A DNA stretch of 54,133 bases from an uncultured Bacillota bacterium (GTDB taxonomy: Bacteria; Bacillota; Clostridia; Lachnospirales; Lachnospiraceae): NCBI GenBank assembly GCA_949291945.1, contig CASEXH010000028.1, positions 1 to 54,133 of the forward strand, in the 5' to 3' direction. The notes beneath the pieces were generated by a model. The model saw nothing but the letters and a program-made list of their open reading frames with translations, ran no database searches and was not told where the DNA came from. Position 1 is the first letter of the stretch. Each line of letters starts with the position of its first letter. Position numbers and translations under genes: made by a program. This document shows, piece after piece, positions 8,333 to 15,977 of the stretch.

Positions 8333-9001
8333 ATGGAACAGTTAAAGATCAGCGAGCTTTACAGTGATTTAAGCAAGACTCTGGCCAAGGAGCTTTTAGA
8401 GAGCAAAACCTATCCCTGGGAAGTGCTTCCTTGTATCAGCGAGTTTATTGTAAAGCTGGGTAATACTTTAAGCGAAGAAGAATATGAAAAAAAGGGAGAA
8501 AATGTGTGGATCGCAAAGTCTGCGAAAGTAGCTCCCACAGCCTATATTAACGGTCCGGCCATTATCGGAAAAGATGCGGAAGTCCGCCACTGCGCTTTTA
8601 TCCGGGGCAATGCCCTGGTGGGAGAAGGGGCTGTTGTGGGAAATTCCACAGAACTGAAAAATGTGATCCTTTTTGATAAGGTGCAGGTGCCTCACTATAA
8701 TTATGTAGGTGATTCCATTTTGGGCTATAAGTCTCACATGGGGGCAGGCTCCATTACCTCCAATGTAAAATCCGACAAAAAGCTGGTAGTTGTCAAAGGA
8801 AAGGAAGCCCATATTGAAACGGGGCTGAAGAAATTCGGGGCTATGCTGGGAGATGAAGTGGAAGTAGGCTGCGGTTCTGTGCTGAACCCGGGAACAGTGG
8901 TGGGAAGCCACACCAATATCTACCCACTTTCTTCTGTGAGAGGGGTAGTTCCCTCCCACAGTATTTATAAAAATCAGAATGAAGTGGTAGATAAGATCTA
9001 A
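8333..9001 (+). CDS. Left-handed beta-helix (hexapeptide-repeat) protein, GlmU C-terminal-like
   Basis: This 222-residue protein carries repeated hexapeptides such as GKDAEV, GEGAVV, GNSTEL, GDEVEV and GSHTNI between about residues 60 and 210, the signature of a left-handed beta-helix. It resembles the acetyltransferase half of GlmU and is often labelled a UDP-GlcNAc pyrophosphorylase-related protein in Clostridia. There is no nucleotidyltransferase domain, so it cannot do the full GlmU job alone. The N-terminal 55 residues are helical with no recognised domain. The stop codon overlaps the stop of the opposing TraX-like gene by four bases. The substrate is unknown. Confidence 0.8.
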   Translation: MEQLKISELYSDLSKTLAKELLESKTYPWEVLPCISEFIVKLGNTLSEEEYEKKGENVWIAKSAKVAPTAYINGPAIIGKDAEVRHCAFIRGNALVGEGAVVGNSTELKNVILFDKVQVPHYNYVGDSILGYKSHMGAGSITSNVKSDKKLVVVKGKEAHIETGLKKFGAMLGDEVEVGCGSVLNPGTVVGSHTNIYPLSSVRGVVPSHSIYKNQNEVVDKI

Positions 9002-9756
9002 ATCTGAAAAATTGTATACCGGATACAAAACAGTATCAGCAGATGGACAGGGTAGAAGAGATAGAAAAGATATTTCATGCCCTGTCCTTTTTGATGGTTA
9101 TACATGTTCAAGGGGATAAAAGCCAGGCAGGCCAGTGGCTCCCATAGGAGACAAAGACAGCCTACGATTGTTTTTTCCAGAGGATACTGGTAGAAAACAT
9201 ACAGAACGATAATTAATACAATGCCTCTCCAGTCATAGTCCGCCTGAAAAAGCCACCCAACAAGGATTCCTGCGGCTGCGGGAAGGATGGACAGAAGAGG
9301 ATGGCTCAAACGGGATCTTTCCATTCCCCATATGGTGAGCAGGCCGAAAAGCAGGGTGAACATGACATTTTGATAGGAAAATTCCAGGATACTGCTGTTA
9401 AAGGCAAGGTCAAAGGGAATTTCCGAGATCAGGGCAAAGAGAAAAAGGCGAAAGGCATATTTTTTTCTGTTGGAGGTATGAAAAAAGCCTTCTACCAGCA
9501 AAAAACAGAAAATCGGAAACGCCAGCCGCCCGACCCCTCTGAGTACCTGATCGATCTGAGAACAGAACAGACTGACAGGATAAGAAAGGGCAGCAGGCAG
9601 CTGACGGTTATAGGAATAAATCACCCCATGTTCCAGGATTACAGCTCCGATATGATCAATGAGCATAAAGACAAGGGCAAATAATTTCAGGGTACTGCCG
9701 GTAAATACAGGGGGAAGAAGATTTTTTTCCCGGTAAACAGATTTATAAGAAAACAT
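8998..9756 (-). CDS. TraX-like integral membrane protein
   Basis: The 252-residue protein matches the TraX family, first known from F plasmid pilin N-acetylation and later found in many Firmicute chromosomes, where its role is unknown. The early motif LKLFALVFMLIDHIGAV and the later GRLAFPIFCFLLVEGFFHTS are typical, and the rest is a series of hydrophobic segments. The ATG at 9756 is chosen because GGAAAGGA lies about six bases upstream on the minus strand; the frame stays open to 9879 but without a convincing site. It converges on the hexapeptide-repeat gene. No conjugation genes are nearby, so a plasmid role is not supported. Confidence 0.8.
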   Translation of the reverse strand: MFSYKSVYREKNLLPPVFTGSTLKLFALVFMLIDHIGAVILEHGVIYSYNRQLPAALSYPVSLFCSQIDQVLRGVGRLAFPIFCFLLVEGFFHTSNRKKYAFRLFLFALISEIPFDLAFNSSILEFSYQNVMFTLLFGLLTIWGMERSRLSHPLLSILPAAAGILVGWLFQADYDWRGIVLIIVLYVFYQYPLEKTIVGCLCLLWEPLACLAFIPLNMYNHQKGQGMKYLFYLFYPVHLLILFCIRYTIFQI

Positions 9757-9826
9757 AGAAATCCTTTCCGGAGCTTTCCGTAAAATTTTTGGAAAGTCCT
9801 GTAATATTTTTATAGAATTATAGAAA

Positions 9827-9855
9827 ATTATAGCACAGGCGGCTTTTGTATGAAA
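9827..9855 (-). promoter_or_regulatory. Candidate promoter for the TraX-like gene
   Basis: On the minus strand an extended -10 TGCTATAAT ends at 9827, with TTTCAT 17 bases upstream as a weak -35. Transcription would start near 9820, about 65 bases before the chosen start. It is divergent from the hydrogenase promoter. Confidence 0.5.
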
Positions 9856-9873
9856 TAAAATACCATCAATTTC

Positions 9874-9902
9874 TTGCAAATTGCAGGAAATCTGGGTATC
9901 AT
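9874..9902 (+). promoter_or_regulatory. Candidate promoter for the hydrogenase gene
   Basis: TTGCAA (9874-9879) and TATCAT (9897-9902) are 17 bases apart. Transcription would start near 9909 and give a leader of about 45 nt. No clear redox-regulator operator was found. Confidence 0.45.
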
Positions 9903-9952
9903 ATCAGACATGAAGCTATTGACAAGTATAGAAAAAAGGGAGAGTTAAGCAT

Positions 9953-11458
9953 ATGAGAGGTCTAGATACAAATGTAAAAAGGATCCGCAGAAAGGTGTTT
10001 AAGGAAATTGCCAGAGTGGGATTTGAATCAGAACCGGAAACCCTGGTAGCAGATATAGAGGCTATTCCTTATCATATTGTTCAGGAACGAGCTACTTACA
10101 GAGAGAGTATCTACAGGGAAAGGGCAGTTGCCAGTGAACGTGTACGTCTGGCTATGGGTATGTCGCTGCGTCCTGAGAATACTGCGGTGCATATTACCGC
10201 AGGTCTGGAAGCCAGCAATATTGATGAGAAATACTATGAACCGCCCCTTATGCAGGTAATTCCTTCAGCCTGTGATGCCTGTGAGCCTAAGATGTACGAA
10301 GTATCTAATATGTGTCGCGGCTGTGTGGCACACCCATGCAAAGAGGTATGTCCCAAAGGAGCCATCAGTATTGTTAAGGGAAAGTCTATTATTGACCAGG
10401 AAAAATGTATTAAATGTGGAAAGTGTAAATCCGTATGTCCCTATGACGCTATTGCCAAGAAAGAAAGGCCCTGTGCCAGAGCCTGTGGTGTGAATGCCAT
10501 TGAAAGCGATGAGCTAGGAAGAGCAAAGATCAACAATGAAAAATGTGTTTCCTGCGGCATGTGCATGGTAAACTGTCCTTTTGGCGCAATTTCCGACAAG
10601 TCCCAGATCTTCCAGCTGGCCCATGCCCTGAAAGAGGGAAAACAGATCATAGCGGAGGTAGCCCCTGCCTTTGTGGGACAGTTCGGAGCTGATGTGACCC
10701 CCAGAAAGCTGAAAGCTGCCCTTCAGGAAATGGGATTTGCAGAAGTGTATGAAGTGGCTTTGGGAGCAGATATCGGCGCAGCTTCCGAAGCTCATCATTA
10801 TGCGGAAAAGGTCAGCACAGGAGAACTTCCTTTTCTTCTTACCTCCTGCTGCCCTTCCTGGATCATGATGGCAAAACATTTCTTCCCGGATATGGCAGGA
10901 AATATTTCCCAGGAGCTGACTCCTATGGTGGCTACTGCAAGAACCATTAAAAAGCAGTATCCGGATGCAAAGGTAGTCTTCATTGGCCCCTGCGCATCTA
11001 AAAAGCTGGAAGCATCCAGAACGGATGTGCGAAGCGATGTAGACTTTGTGATCACCTTTGAGGAACTGGCAGGTATGTTTGAGGCAAAAGGAATCGATCC
11101 TGCACAATGCGAAGGGGAATCATCTTTCCATAATGCAACAGCAGCAGGACGGGGATATGCTGTGGCAGGAGGTGTTTCCAGTGCTATAGAATCCTGCCTC
11201 CATGAGTATTATCCTGAGGTGGAAGTCCATATTGAACATGCGGAAGGTCTGGATGAGTGTAAGAAGATCCTTATGCAGGCCAAGGCCGGAAAGCTGAAAG
11301 GTTGTATGATCGAAGGTATGGGCTGCCCCGGCGGCTGTATGGCCGGCGCAGGAACCATAGCGCCATTGAATAAAGCAGCAGCAGAGCTGAAAAAATATAA
11401 GGCCAATTCTTCCAGACAGCTTCCGCCGGCAGAACTGGCAGAAATTGAATTAGATTGA
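9953..11458 (+). CDS. [FeFe]-hydrogenase, group B type, with ferredoxin-like domains
   Basis: The 501-residue protein carries two complete ferredoxin-type 4Fe-4S motifs (C152/155/158/162 and C198/201/204/208) and further cysteines at 107, 110, 121, 124, 129 and 133. The H-cluster motifs follow: TSCCPSW (297-303), IGPCASKK (344-351) and GMGCPGGC (455-462). The second motif has GPC where well-studied group A enzymes have MPC, and the third lacks the usual MAC, which fits clostridial group B enzymes. Group B enzymes are poorly characterised; a role in ferredoxin-linked hydrogen metabolism is inferred. AGGGAGAG precedes the ATG. No hydEFG maturation genes are nearby and a strong terminator follows, so it is probably monocistronic. 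Confidence 0.9.
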   Translation: MRGLDTNVKRIRRKVFKEIARVGFESEPETLVADIEAIPYHIVQERATYRESIYRERAVASERVRLAMGMSLRPENTAVHITAGLEASNIDEKYYEPPLMQVIPSACDACEPKMYEVSNMCRGCVAHPCKEVCPKGAISIVKGKSIIDQEKCIKCGKCKSVCPYDAIAKKERPCARACGVNAIESDELGRAKINNEKCVSCGMCMVNCPFGAISDKSQIFQLAHALKEGKQIIAEVAPAFVGQFGADVTPRKLKAALQEMGFAEVYEVALGADIGAASEAHHYAEKVSTGELPFLLTSCCPSWIMMAKHFFPDMAGNISQELTPMVATARTIKKQYPDAKVVFIGPCASKKLEASRTDVRSDVDFVITFEELAGMFEAKGIDPAQCEGESSFHNATAAGRGYAVAGGVSSAIESCLHEYYPEVEVHIEHAEGLDECKKILMQAKAGKLKGCMIEGMGCPGGCMAGAGTIAPLNKAAAELKKYKANSSRQLPPAELAEIELD

Positions 11459-11477
11459 TAATTGCCGAAAAAAACAG

Positions 11478-11537
11478 GAGCCGGGATAGTGTAAGAAATT
11501 CTTAACAGATTTCTTACACTATCCCGGCTCTTTCTTT
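11478..11537 (+). terminator. Rho-independent terminator after the hydrogenase gene
   Basis: A perfect 22-bp stem (11478-11499 with 11509-11530) with a 9-nt loop is followed by TTTCTTTT. The stem is unusually long for a terminator. Confidence 0.9.
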
Positions 11538-11637
11538 TAAAAACTTTAGAAATTCTTTAAGTTTAGGAACCTGTTTTCTTTAAGTCTGTGTATTATCATA
11601 AATATCAGATTAAGGAAAAGAAAAAGGGGGAACCTTT

Positions 11638-12924
11638 ATGAAGATATTATTGACAACCGATTGGTACAAGCCTGTAGTAAACGGCGTTGTGACTTCTGTG
11701 ATAAATCTGAAAAATGAATTAGAGATGAGAGGACATGAAGTAAGGGTTCTGACCCTGTCAAGAACCTTTGCATCTTATGAGGAGGAGGGAGTTTATTATA
11801 TCAAATCGTTGAACTTGGAGAAAATCTATCCCAATGCAAGGGCTGTACTTCCTCACGCAGAACCTCTGATTCAGGAACTGATATGGTGGAGACCAGAAGT
11901 AGTTCATTCTCAGTGCGAATTTATGACATTTTCCTATGCGGCGAAAATTGCAAGAAAATGTAATTGCCCGCTGATACATACTTATCATACGGTGTATGAA
12001 GATTATATCCATTATCTGCCCGGAGGATTTTCCCAGTATAAGGCCGGAGCAAAATTAGAGAAGAAAGCTGTAGCATGCTTTTCCAGGATGGTGCTGGGAA
12101 AAACCAGTCAGGTTATCGTTCCAACCCAAAAGGTGGAGAATATACTGAAAAAATACGGGGTAGAGGAGCCGGTTGCCGTAATGCCTACAGGAATCGAACT
12201 TGGAAGGTTTAAGGAGAGGATTTCCAGGGAGGAAATAGACAGAAAGAAGAAAGAACTGGGGATCCCTCTGGAAAACAAGGTCCTGGTCAGCGTGGGAAGA
12301 CTGGCAAAAGAGAAGAATCTGGAAGAACTGCTGGAATATTTTTCAAAACTTATTAAAGAAGGAGCAGGGAAAAATCTTACTTTTCTTATTGCAGGCGACG
12401 GACCCGACAGAGAAAATCTGGAAACACTGGCAAAGAAGCTGCAGATTACCGATCAGGTGATATTTACCGGGATGATTGCTCCTGAGGAGGTTGGCAGATA
12501 TTATAAACTGGGGGATGTTTTTGTATGTGCCTCCAGCAGCGAGACCCAGGGGATCACTTATATTGAAGCTTTGGCCTGCGGACTTCCTGCCCTGTGCAGA
12601 AAAGACGAGTGTCTGGACCAGGTTGTCACAGACGGCTACAACGGCTTTCAATATGAAAATTACGAGTATTTTAAAATGCATTTAAACTATATCCTGGAGG
12701 ATGAAGAGCGGAGACAGGAAATGTGTCACAGAGGACAGGAAATTTCCCAGCTGTATTCCACATGGAATTTCTGTACCGCTGCAGAAAGAATCTATAGAGA
12801 GACCATAGAGCGTCAGGAACGGTATCCGGAGACAGACGGAGAGAAAAGAACAGAAGGCGTCAGAGGCAGATGGAGAGTTTTTGCACATGCCTGGGCCAAA
12901 GGGATCATGAAGAGAGGAGCCTGA
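11638..12924 (+). CDS. GT4 glycosyltransferase, probable diacylglycerol glucosyltransferase
   Basis: The 428-residue GT-B protein starts MKILLTTDWYKPVVNGVVTS, the typical N-terminus of GT4 enzymes of the 1,2-diacylglycerol 3-glucosyltransferase kind. HTYHTVYEDYIHY and the C-terminal SSSETQGITYIEALACG, holding the E-x7-E nucleotide-sugar motif, are both visible. It likely adds a sugar from a UDP donor to diacylglycerol on the inner membrane face, making glycolipid or a lipoteichoic acid anchor; that is inferred from family resemblance. The basic, Trp-containing C-terminus (from about 405) could bind the membrane. AAAAAGGGGGAACC precedes the ATG. The next gene starts four bases after the stop. 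Confidence 0.8.
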   Translation: MKILLTTDWYKPVVNGVVTSVINLKNELEMRGHEVRVLTLSRTFASYEEEGVYYIKSLNLEKIYPNARAVLPHAEPLIQELIWWRPEVVHSQCEFMTFSYAAKIARKCNCPLIHTYHTVYEDYIHYLPGGFSQYKAGAKLEKKAVACFSRMVLGKTSQVIVPTQKVENILKKYGVEEPVAVMPTGIELGRFKERISREEIDRKKKELGIPLENKVLVSVGRLAKEKNLEELLEYFSKLIKEGAGKNLTFLIAGDGPDRENLETLAKKLQITDQVIFTGMIAPEEVGRYYKLGDVFVCASSSETQGITYIEALACGLPALCRKDECLDQVVTDGYNGFQYENYEYFKMHLNYILEDEERRQEMCHRGQEISQLYSTWNFCTAAERIYRETIERQERYPETDGEKRTEGVRGRWRVFAHAWAKGIMKRGA

Positions 12925-12928
12925 TAAG

Positions 12929-14038
12929 ATGAAGCGGATCAATATGTTGTCAAAAGCAGATATGGTCAAAGGCCAGGGAGTCCTTTCTGCCCATGATGAG
13001 CAGGTGGAACTTGCCAGAGAGGTGATGGAGAACAGGGCAGAGATACTGGAAAATGCAAAAGGATCCAGCGACATTACCCATTATCATTCTATAAATCCGG
13101 AATACTATCTTTCAACCTTCAGGCGAAGAAAACAGGGGGCATTAGTAGGATATGTACATTTTTTGCCGGAAACAGTGGAAAACAGTATTTCCCTTCCAAG
13201 ATTTGCCAAGAATATTTTTTATAAGTATATGATTTCCTTTTATAAGAGAATGGATTATCTGGTAACAGTAAATCCTGTATTTATTGACAAACTGGAAGCC
13301 TATGGAATTCCAAGAGAAAAGATTACTTATATTCCCAATGTAGTATCAGAGAAAAACTTTTATCCTCTGGGAAAGGAAGAAAAGAGAAAAACAAGGGAAA
13401 GATACGGGATCCGGACGGAGGCCTTTATCGTGCTCTGCGCAGGACAGCTTCAGAAAAGAAAAGGGGTCTTTGACTTCCTGGATGTGGCAGAGAAAATGCC
13501 CCAATGTGAATTTGTATGGGCGGGGGGATTTTCGTTTGGAAAGATCTCTGAAGGATATGAAGAAATCAAAGCACGAATGGAACACCTTCCCTCAAATGTC
13601 AAGTTTCTGGGACTGGTAGACAGGGAAGAGATGAATCAGATCTATAATATGGCAGATGTGATGTTCCTTCCTTCTTATGAAGAACTGTTCCCCATGACGA
13701 TTCTGGAGGCTATGAACTGCAGTCTTCCCATTCTGGTTAGAAATCTGGATATTTATCAGCCGATTTTGTTCGATTATGTTCTTAAAGGAAAAGATCAGAA
13801 GGAATTTGCGAAAATCCTGGAAAACCTGAAAGAAGATCCTGTGTTCTATCAGAAGAGTGCAGGACTGGCATTTATAGGACATGAATTCTACAGCCGGAAG
13901 CATGTGGGAGACATGTGGAAAAGTTTTTATGAAAGAGTTTTTCAGGAAGAACAGGAAAGAAAGAGAGCGGAAAAAACAGAGACGGCTGCAGACAGGAGTA
14001 TGGTTTTATGGAAAAGCAAAAAACAGCAGTATATTTAA
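12929..14038 (+). CDS. GT4 glycosyltransferase, probable second step in glycolipid synthesis
   Basis: This 369-residue GT-B enzyme has an N-terminal domain with DITHYHSINPEYYLSTF and a C-terminal domain with VLCAGQLQKRKGVFDFLDVA and LPSYEELFPMTILEAMNC, which carries the E-x7-E motif of GT4. It follows the first GT4 by four bases and overlaps the TVP38 gene by 31 bases, so all three are one operon. Paired GT4 genes like this make mono- and then di-glycosyl-diacylglycerol in streptococci and relatives; the same order of action is inferred here. The last 30 residues are charged and dispensable-looking. AGAGGAGCC lies before the ATG. Confidence 0.75.
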   Translation: MKRINMLSKADMVKGQGVLSAHDEQVELAREVMENRAEILENAKGSSDITHYHSINPEYYLSTFRRRKQGALVGYVHFLPETVENSISLPRFAKNIFYKYMISFYKRMDYLVTVNPVFIDKLEAYGIPREKITYIPNVVSEKNFYPLGKEEKRKTRERYGIRTEAFIVLCAGQLQKRKGVFDFLDVAEKMPQCEFVWAGGFSFGKISEGYEEIKARMEHLPSNVKFLGLVDREEMNQIYNMADVMFLPSYEELFPMTILEAMNCSLPILVRNLDIYQPILFDYVLKGKDQKEFAKILENLKEDPVFYQKSAGLAFIGHEFYSRKHVGDMWKSFYERVFQEEQERKRAEKTETAADRSMVLWKSKKQQYI

Positions 14039-14601
14039 ATTTATGTACCGTAGTGGGGCTGATTGCAATGGTTCTGTTTATCTGGTACGGGATCCGTACA
14101 GGGATTTTTGTTTCGGCGGAAGCTTTGGAAAAATTTCTGGGAAGATTCGGCCTGTGGGCGCCGGTATTTTTCGTTCTGATCCAATGTATTCAGGTAGTGA
14201 TCCCTATCCTTCCGGGGGCTATCGGCTGTCTGGGAGGTGTCCTGATCTTTGGTCCCGTATGGGGATTTGTATATAATTACGTAGGTATCTCCATGGGCTC
14301 TATACTGGCTTTTCTTCTTTCTAAAAGATACGGAAAGTCCTTTGTCCAGAATATGATAGGGGAGAAAAATTATAAAAAGTATATCGGATGGCTGGATAAG
14401 GGAAACGCTTTTGACAAAGCGTTTGCCGCAGCGATTTTCTTTCCGGTAGCCCCGGATGATCTCCTGTGCTATATTGCAGGTCTGACGAAAATGAGCCTGA
14501 AGAAGTTTGCACTTATCATCATTTTGGGCAAACCGGGATCTATCTTCCTATACAGCCTGGGACTTACCAGCATAACTCAACTTTTACAATATCTCTTTTA
14601 A
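14008..14601 (+). CDS. TVP38/TMEM64 (DedA-type) membrane protein
   Basis: The 197-residue protein has about five hydrophobic segments and the family core GAIGCLGGVLIFGPVWGFVYNYVG with re-entrant Gly/Pro-rich loops. The later LSKRYGKSFVQNMIG and FFPVAPDDLLCYIAGLT are also typical. DedA/TVP38 proteins are linked to flipping of lipids across membranes, so a role in moving glycolipid or carrier lipid made by the two upstream enzymes is a reasonable inference. CAGGAG lies about ten bases before the ATG, inside the upstream gene. A long hairpin element follows directly. Confidence 0.85.
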   Translation: MEKQKTAVYLNLCTVVGLIAMVLFIWYGIRTGIFVSAEALEKFLGRFGLWAPVFFVLIQCIQVVIPILPGAIGCLGGVLIFGPVWGFVYNYVGISMGSILAFLLSKRYGKSFVQNMIGEKNYKKYIGWLDKGNAFDKAFAAAIFFPVAPDDLLCYIAGLTKMSLKKFALIIILGKPGSIFLYSLGLTSITQLLQYLF

Positions 14602-14608
14602 AATACGA

Positions 14609-14777
14609 AGAGGCGGCTGGATCTGTCGCATTAATCAAAGTTGAAAATATTTATACATTTTATTGCTCAGTCTGCGTCGTTTTGAGCCTCAGGTTTCAAA
14701 GCTATGCTCGACAAACTCGCATAAAACGTATAAATATTCCTCACATATGTTTAATGCAACAGCTCCCAGCCGCCTCT
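14609..14777. repeat. Long imperfect inverted-repeat element (hairpin) between convergent genes
   Basis: The outer arms are a perfect 12-bp pair (14609-14620 with 14766-14777, AGAGGCGGCTGG). Next comes 14623-14634 with 14751-14762, one mismatch in 12, then 14646-14666 with 14719-14738 with few mismatches. The loop region has smaller stems. As RNA it would fold into one rod of about 169 nt. It separates the TVP38 gene from the convergent gene at 14798 and may end both transcripts, although the T-tract is weak. The stretch 14733-14765 is nearly repeated at 30869-30901, so it belongs to a dispersed family. Confidence 0.75.
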
Positions 14778-14797
14778 TTCATGTTTTCAAAAAATGA

Positions 14798-15016
14798 TTA
14801 GATTTCTGTGAAAGAGAATCTTTCTTTCAGACCATTGGTTACAACATCGTAGACAATGGCACCGCTTTCTAATTCGGTCTTTTCGCAGGTAGCAGCTCTG
14901 CTGATGTGGGATTTCATGTATTCATCCAGATTATCTGTCTGGATCTCTGAGATATCAGAATCCATTTTTCCCCGGCACATATCGCTGATTTCATGGATCA
15001 TTTCATAAGTTTTCAT
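14798..15016 (-). CDS. Small conserved-looking protein of unknown function
   Basis: I do not recognise this 72-residue protein. It is acidic and predicted mostly soluble, starts MKTYEMIHEISDMCRGKMDS and has no transmembrane segment or clear metal motif; it has two cysteines. Reality as a gene is supported by AAAAGGAGGTCC ten bases upstream of the ATG on the minus strand and by its position with a terminator-like repeat at its 3' end. It is divergent from the NifU-like gene. A small regulatory or chaperone-like role is possible but nothing shows it. Confidence 0.7.
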   Translation of the reverse strand: MKTYEMIHEISDMCRGKMDSDISEIQTDNLDEYMKSHISRAATCEKTELESGAIVYDVVTNGLKERFSFTEI

Positions 15017-15237
15017 TATAGAAGGACCTCCTTTTCCGTTTGATAATGATTTGGCACAGAAATATTTTTGCTGTATTTATTTTACCATTATTTCAAAGAA
15101 ATTGCCAGGGGGCTGTAAAAAATATGGAAATACAAAAATAGGTCTGGATTTTTTTGTCACTTTGTGAGAAAATGTCTTTGAATAAGGTGTCGTATGCGGC
15201 GCACTTTAAGTAATTTATACTTGAAAGGAGTTTTAAA

Positions 15238-15930
15238 ATGATTTATTCACATGAAGTAGAAAAAATGTGTCCAGTAGCTCAGGGTGTAAACCACGGAGCA
15301 GCTCCAATCCCAGAAGAAGCAAAATGGGTAAAAGCAAAAGAAATCAAAGATATTTCCGGTTTGACACACGGTGTAGGCTGGTGTGCTCCTCAGCAGGGTG
15401 CATGTAAGCTGACTCTGAATGTAAAGGACGGAGTTATTCAGGAAGCATTAGTGGAAACACTGGGATGTTCAGGTATGACCCATTCAGCAGCTATGGCAGC
15501 AGAAATCCTGCCGGGCAGAACTATTCTGGAAGCTTTAAATACAGACCTTGTTTGCGATGCTATTAATACAGCTATGAGAGAATTATTCCTGCAGATCGTT
15601 TACGGACGTACACAGAGTGCATTCTCCGAAGACGGACTGCCCATCGGTGCCGGTCTGGAAGACTTAGGAAAAGGCCTCAGATCTCAGGTTGGTACAATGT
15701 ACGGAACATTAAAGAAAGGTCCTCGTTACCTGGAAATGGCAGAAGGCTACGTTACAGGAATCGCATTAGACGAAGAAGACCAGATCATTGGTTATAAATT
15801 TGTAAACCTTGGCAAGTTCACAGATTTCGTTAAGAAAGGTGACGAGCCAAATGTAGCTTGGGAGAAAGCACAGGGCCAGTACGGACGTGTTGCTGACGCT
15901 GTTAAGATCATTGACCCAAGAGAAGAATAA
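15238..15930 (+). CDS. NifU/IscU-like scaffold protein with long C-terminal extension
   Basis: The 230-residue protein has an IscU/NifU-N-like part. ETLGCSGMTHSAAMAAEILPG (C77) matches the second IscU cysteine motif, C49 or C56 in GVGWCAPQQGAC would be the first, and C106 in NTDLVCDAIN the third. IscU-type proteins build Fe-S clusters, so metal-cluster binding is likely here, but the remaining 100 residues are not from IscU. It is followed after 47 bases by the GGGtGRT gene, its usual partner. Codons such as CGT, GGT and GTT dominate, unlike the neighbours, which suggests high expression. AAAGGAG precedes the ATG. No sulfur-donor gene (iscS/sufS) is nearby. Confidence 0.75.
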   Translation: MIYSHEVEKMCPVAQGVNHGAAPIPEEAKWVKAKEIKDISGLTHGVGWCAPQQGACKLTLNVKDGVIQEALVETLGCSGMTHSAAMAAEILPGRTILEALNTDLVCDAINTAMRELFLQIVYGRTQSAFSEDGLPIGAGLEDLGKGLRSQVGTMYGTLKKGPRYLEMAEGYVTGIALDEEDQIIGYKFVNLGKFTDFVKKGDEPNVAWEKAQGQYGRVADAVKIIDPREE

Positions 15931-15977
15931 TGTGACAAAACGCAGCAAAAAGGTAAGGAATATAGGAGGATTTCATA

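Noticed and set aside
15150..15185. Rex-type operator or promoter before the NifU-like gene
   Set aside because: TTGTCA and TTTGTGA words occur but give neither a Rex palindrome nor a -35/-10 pair with good spacing.
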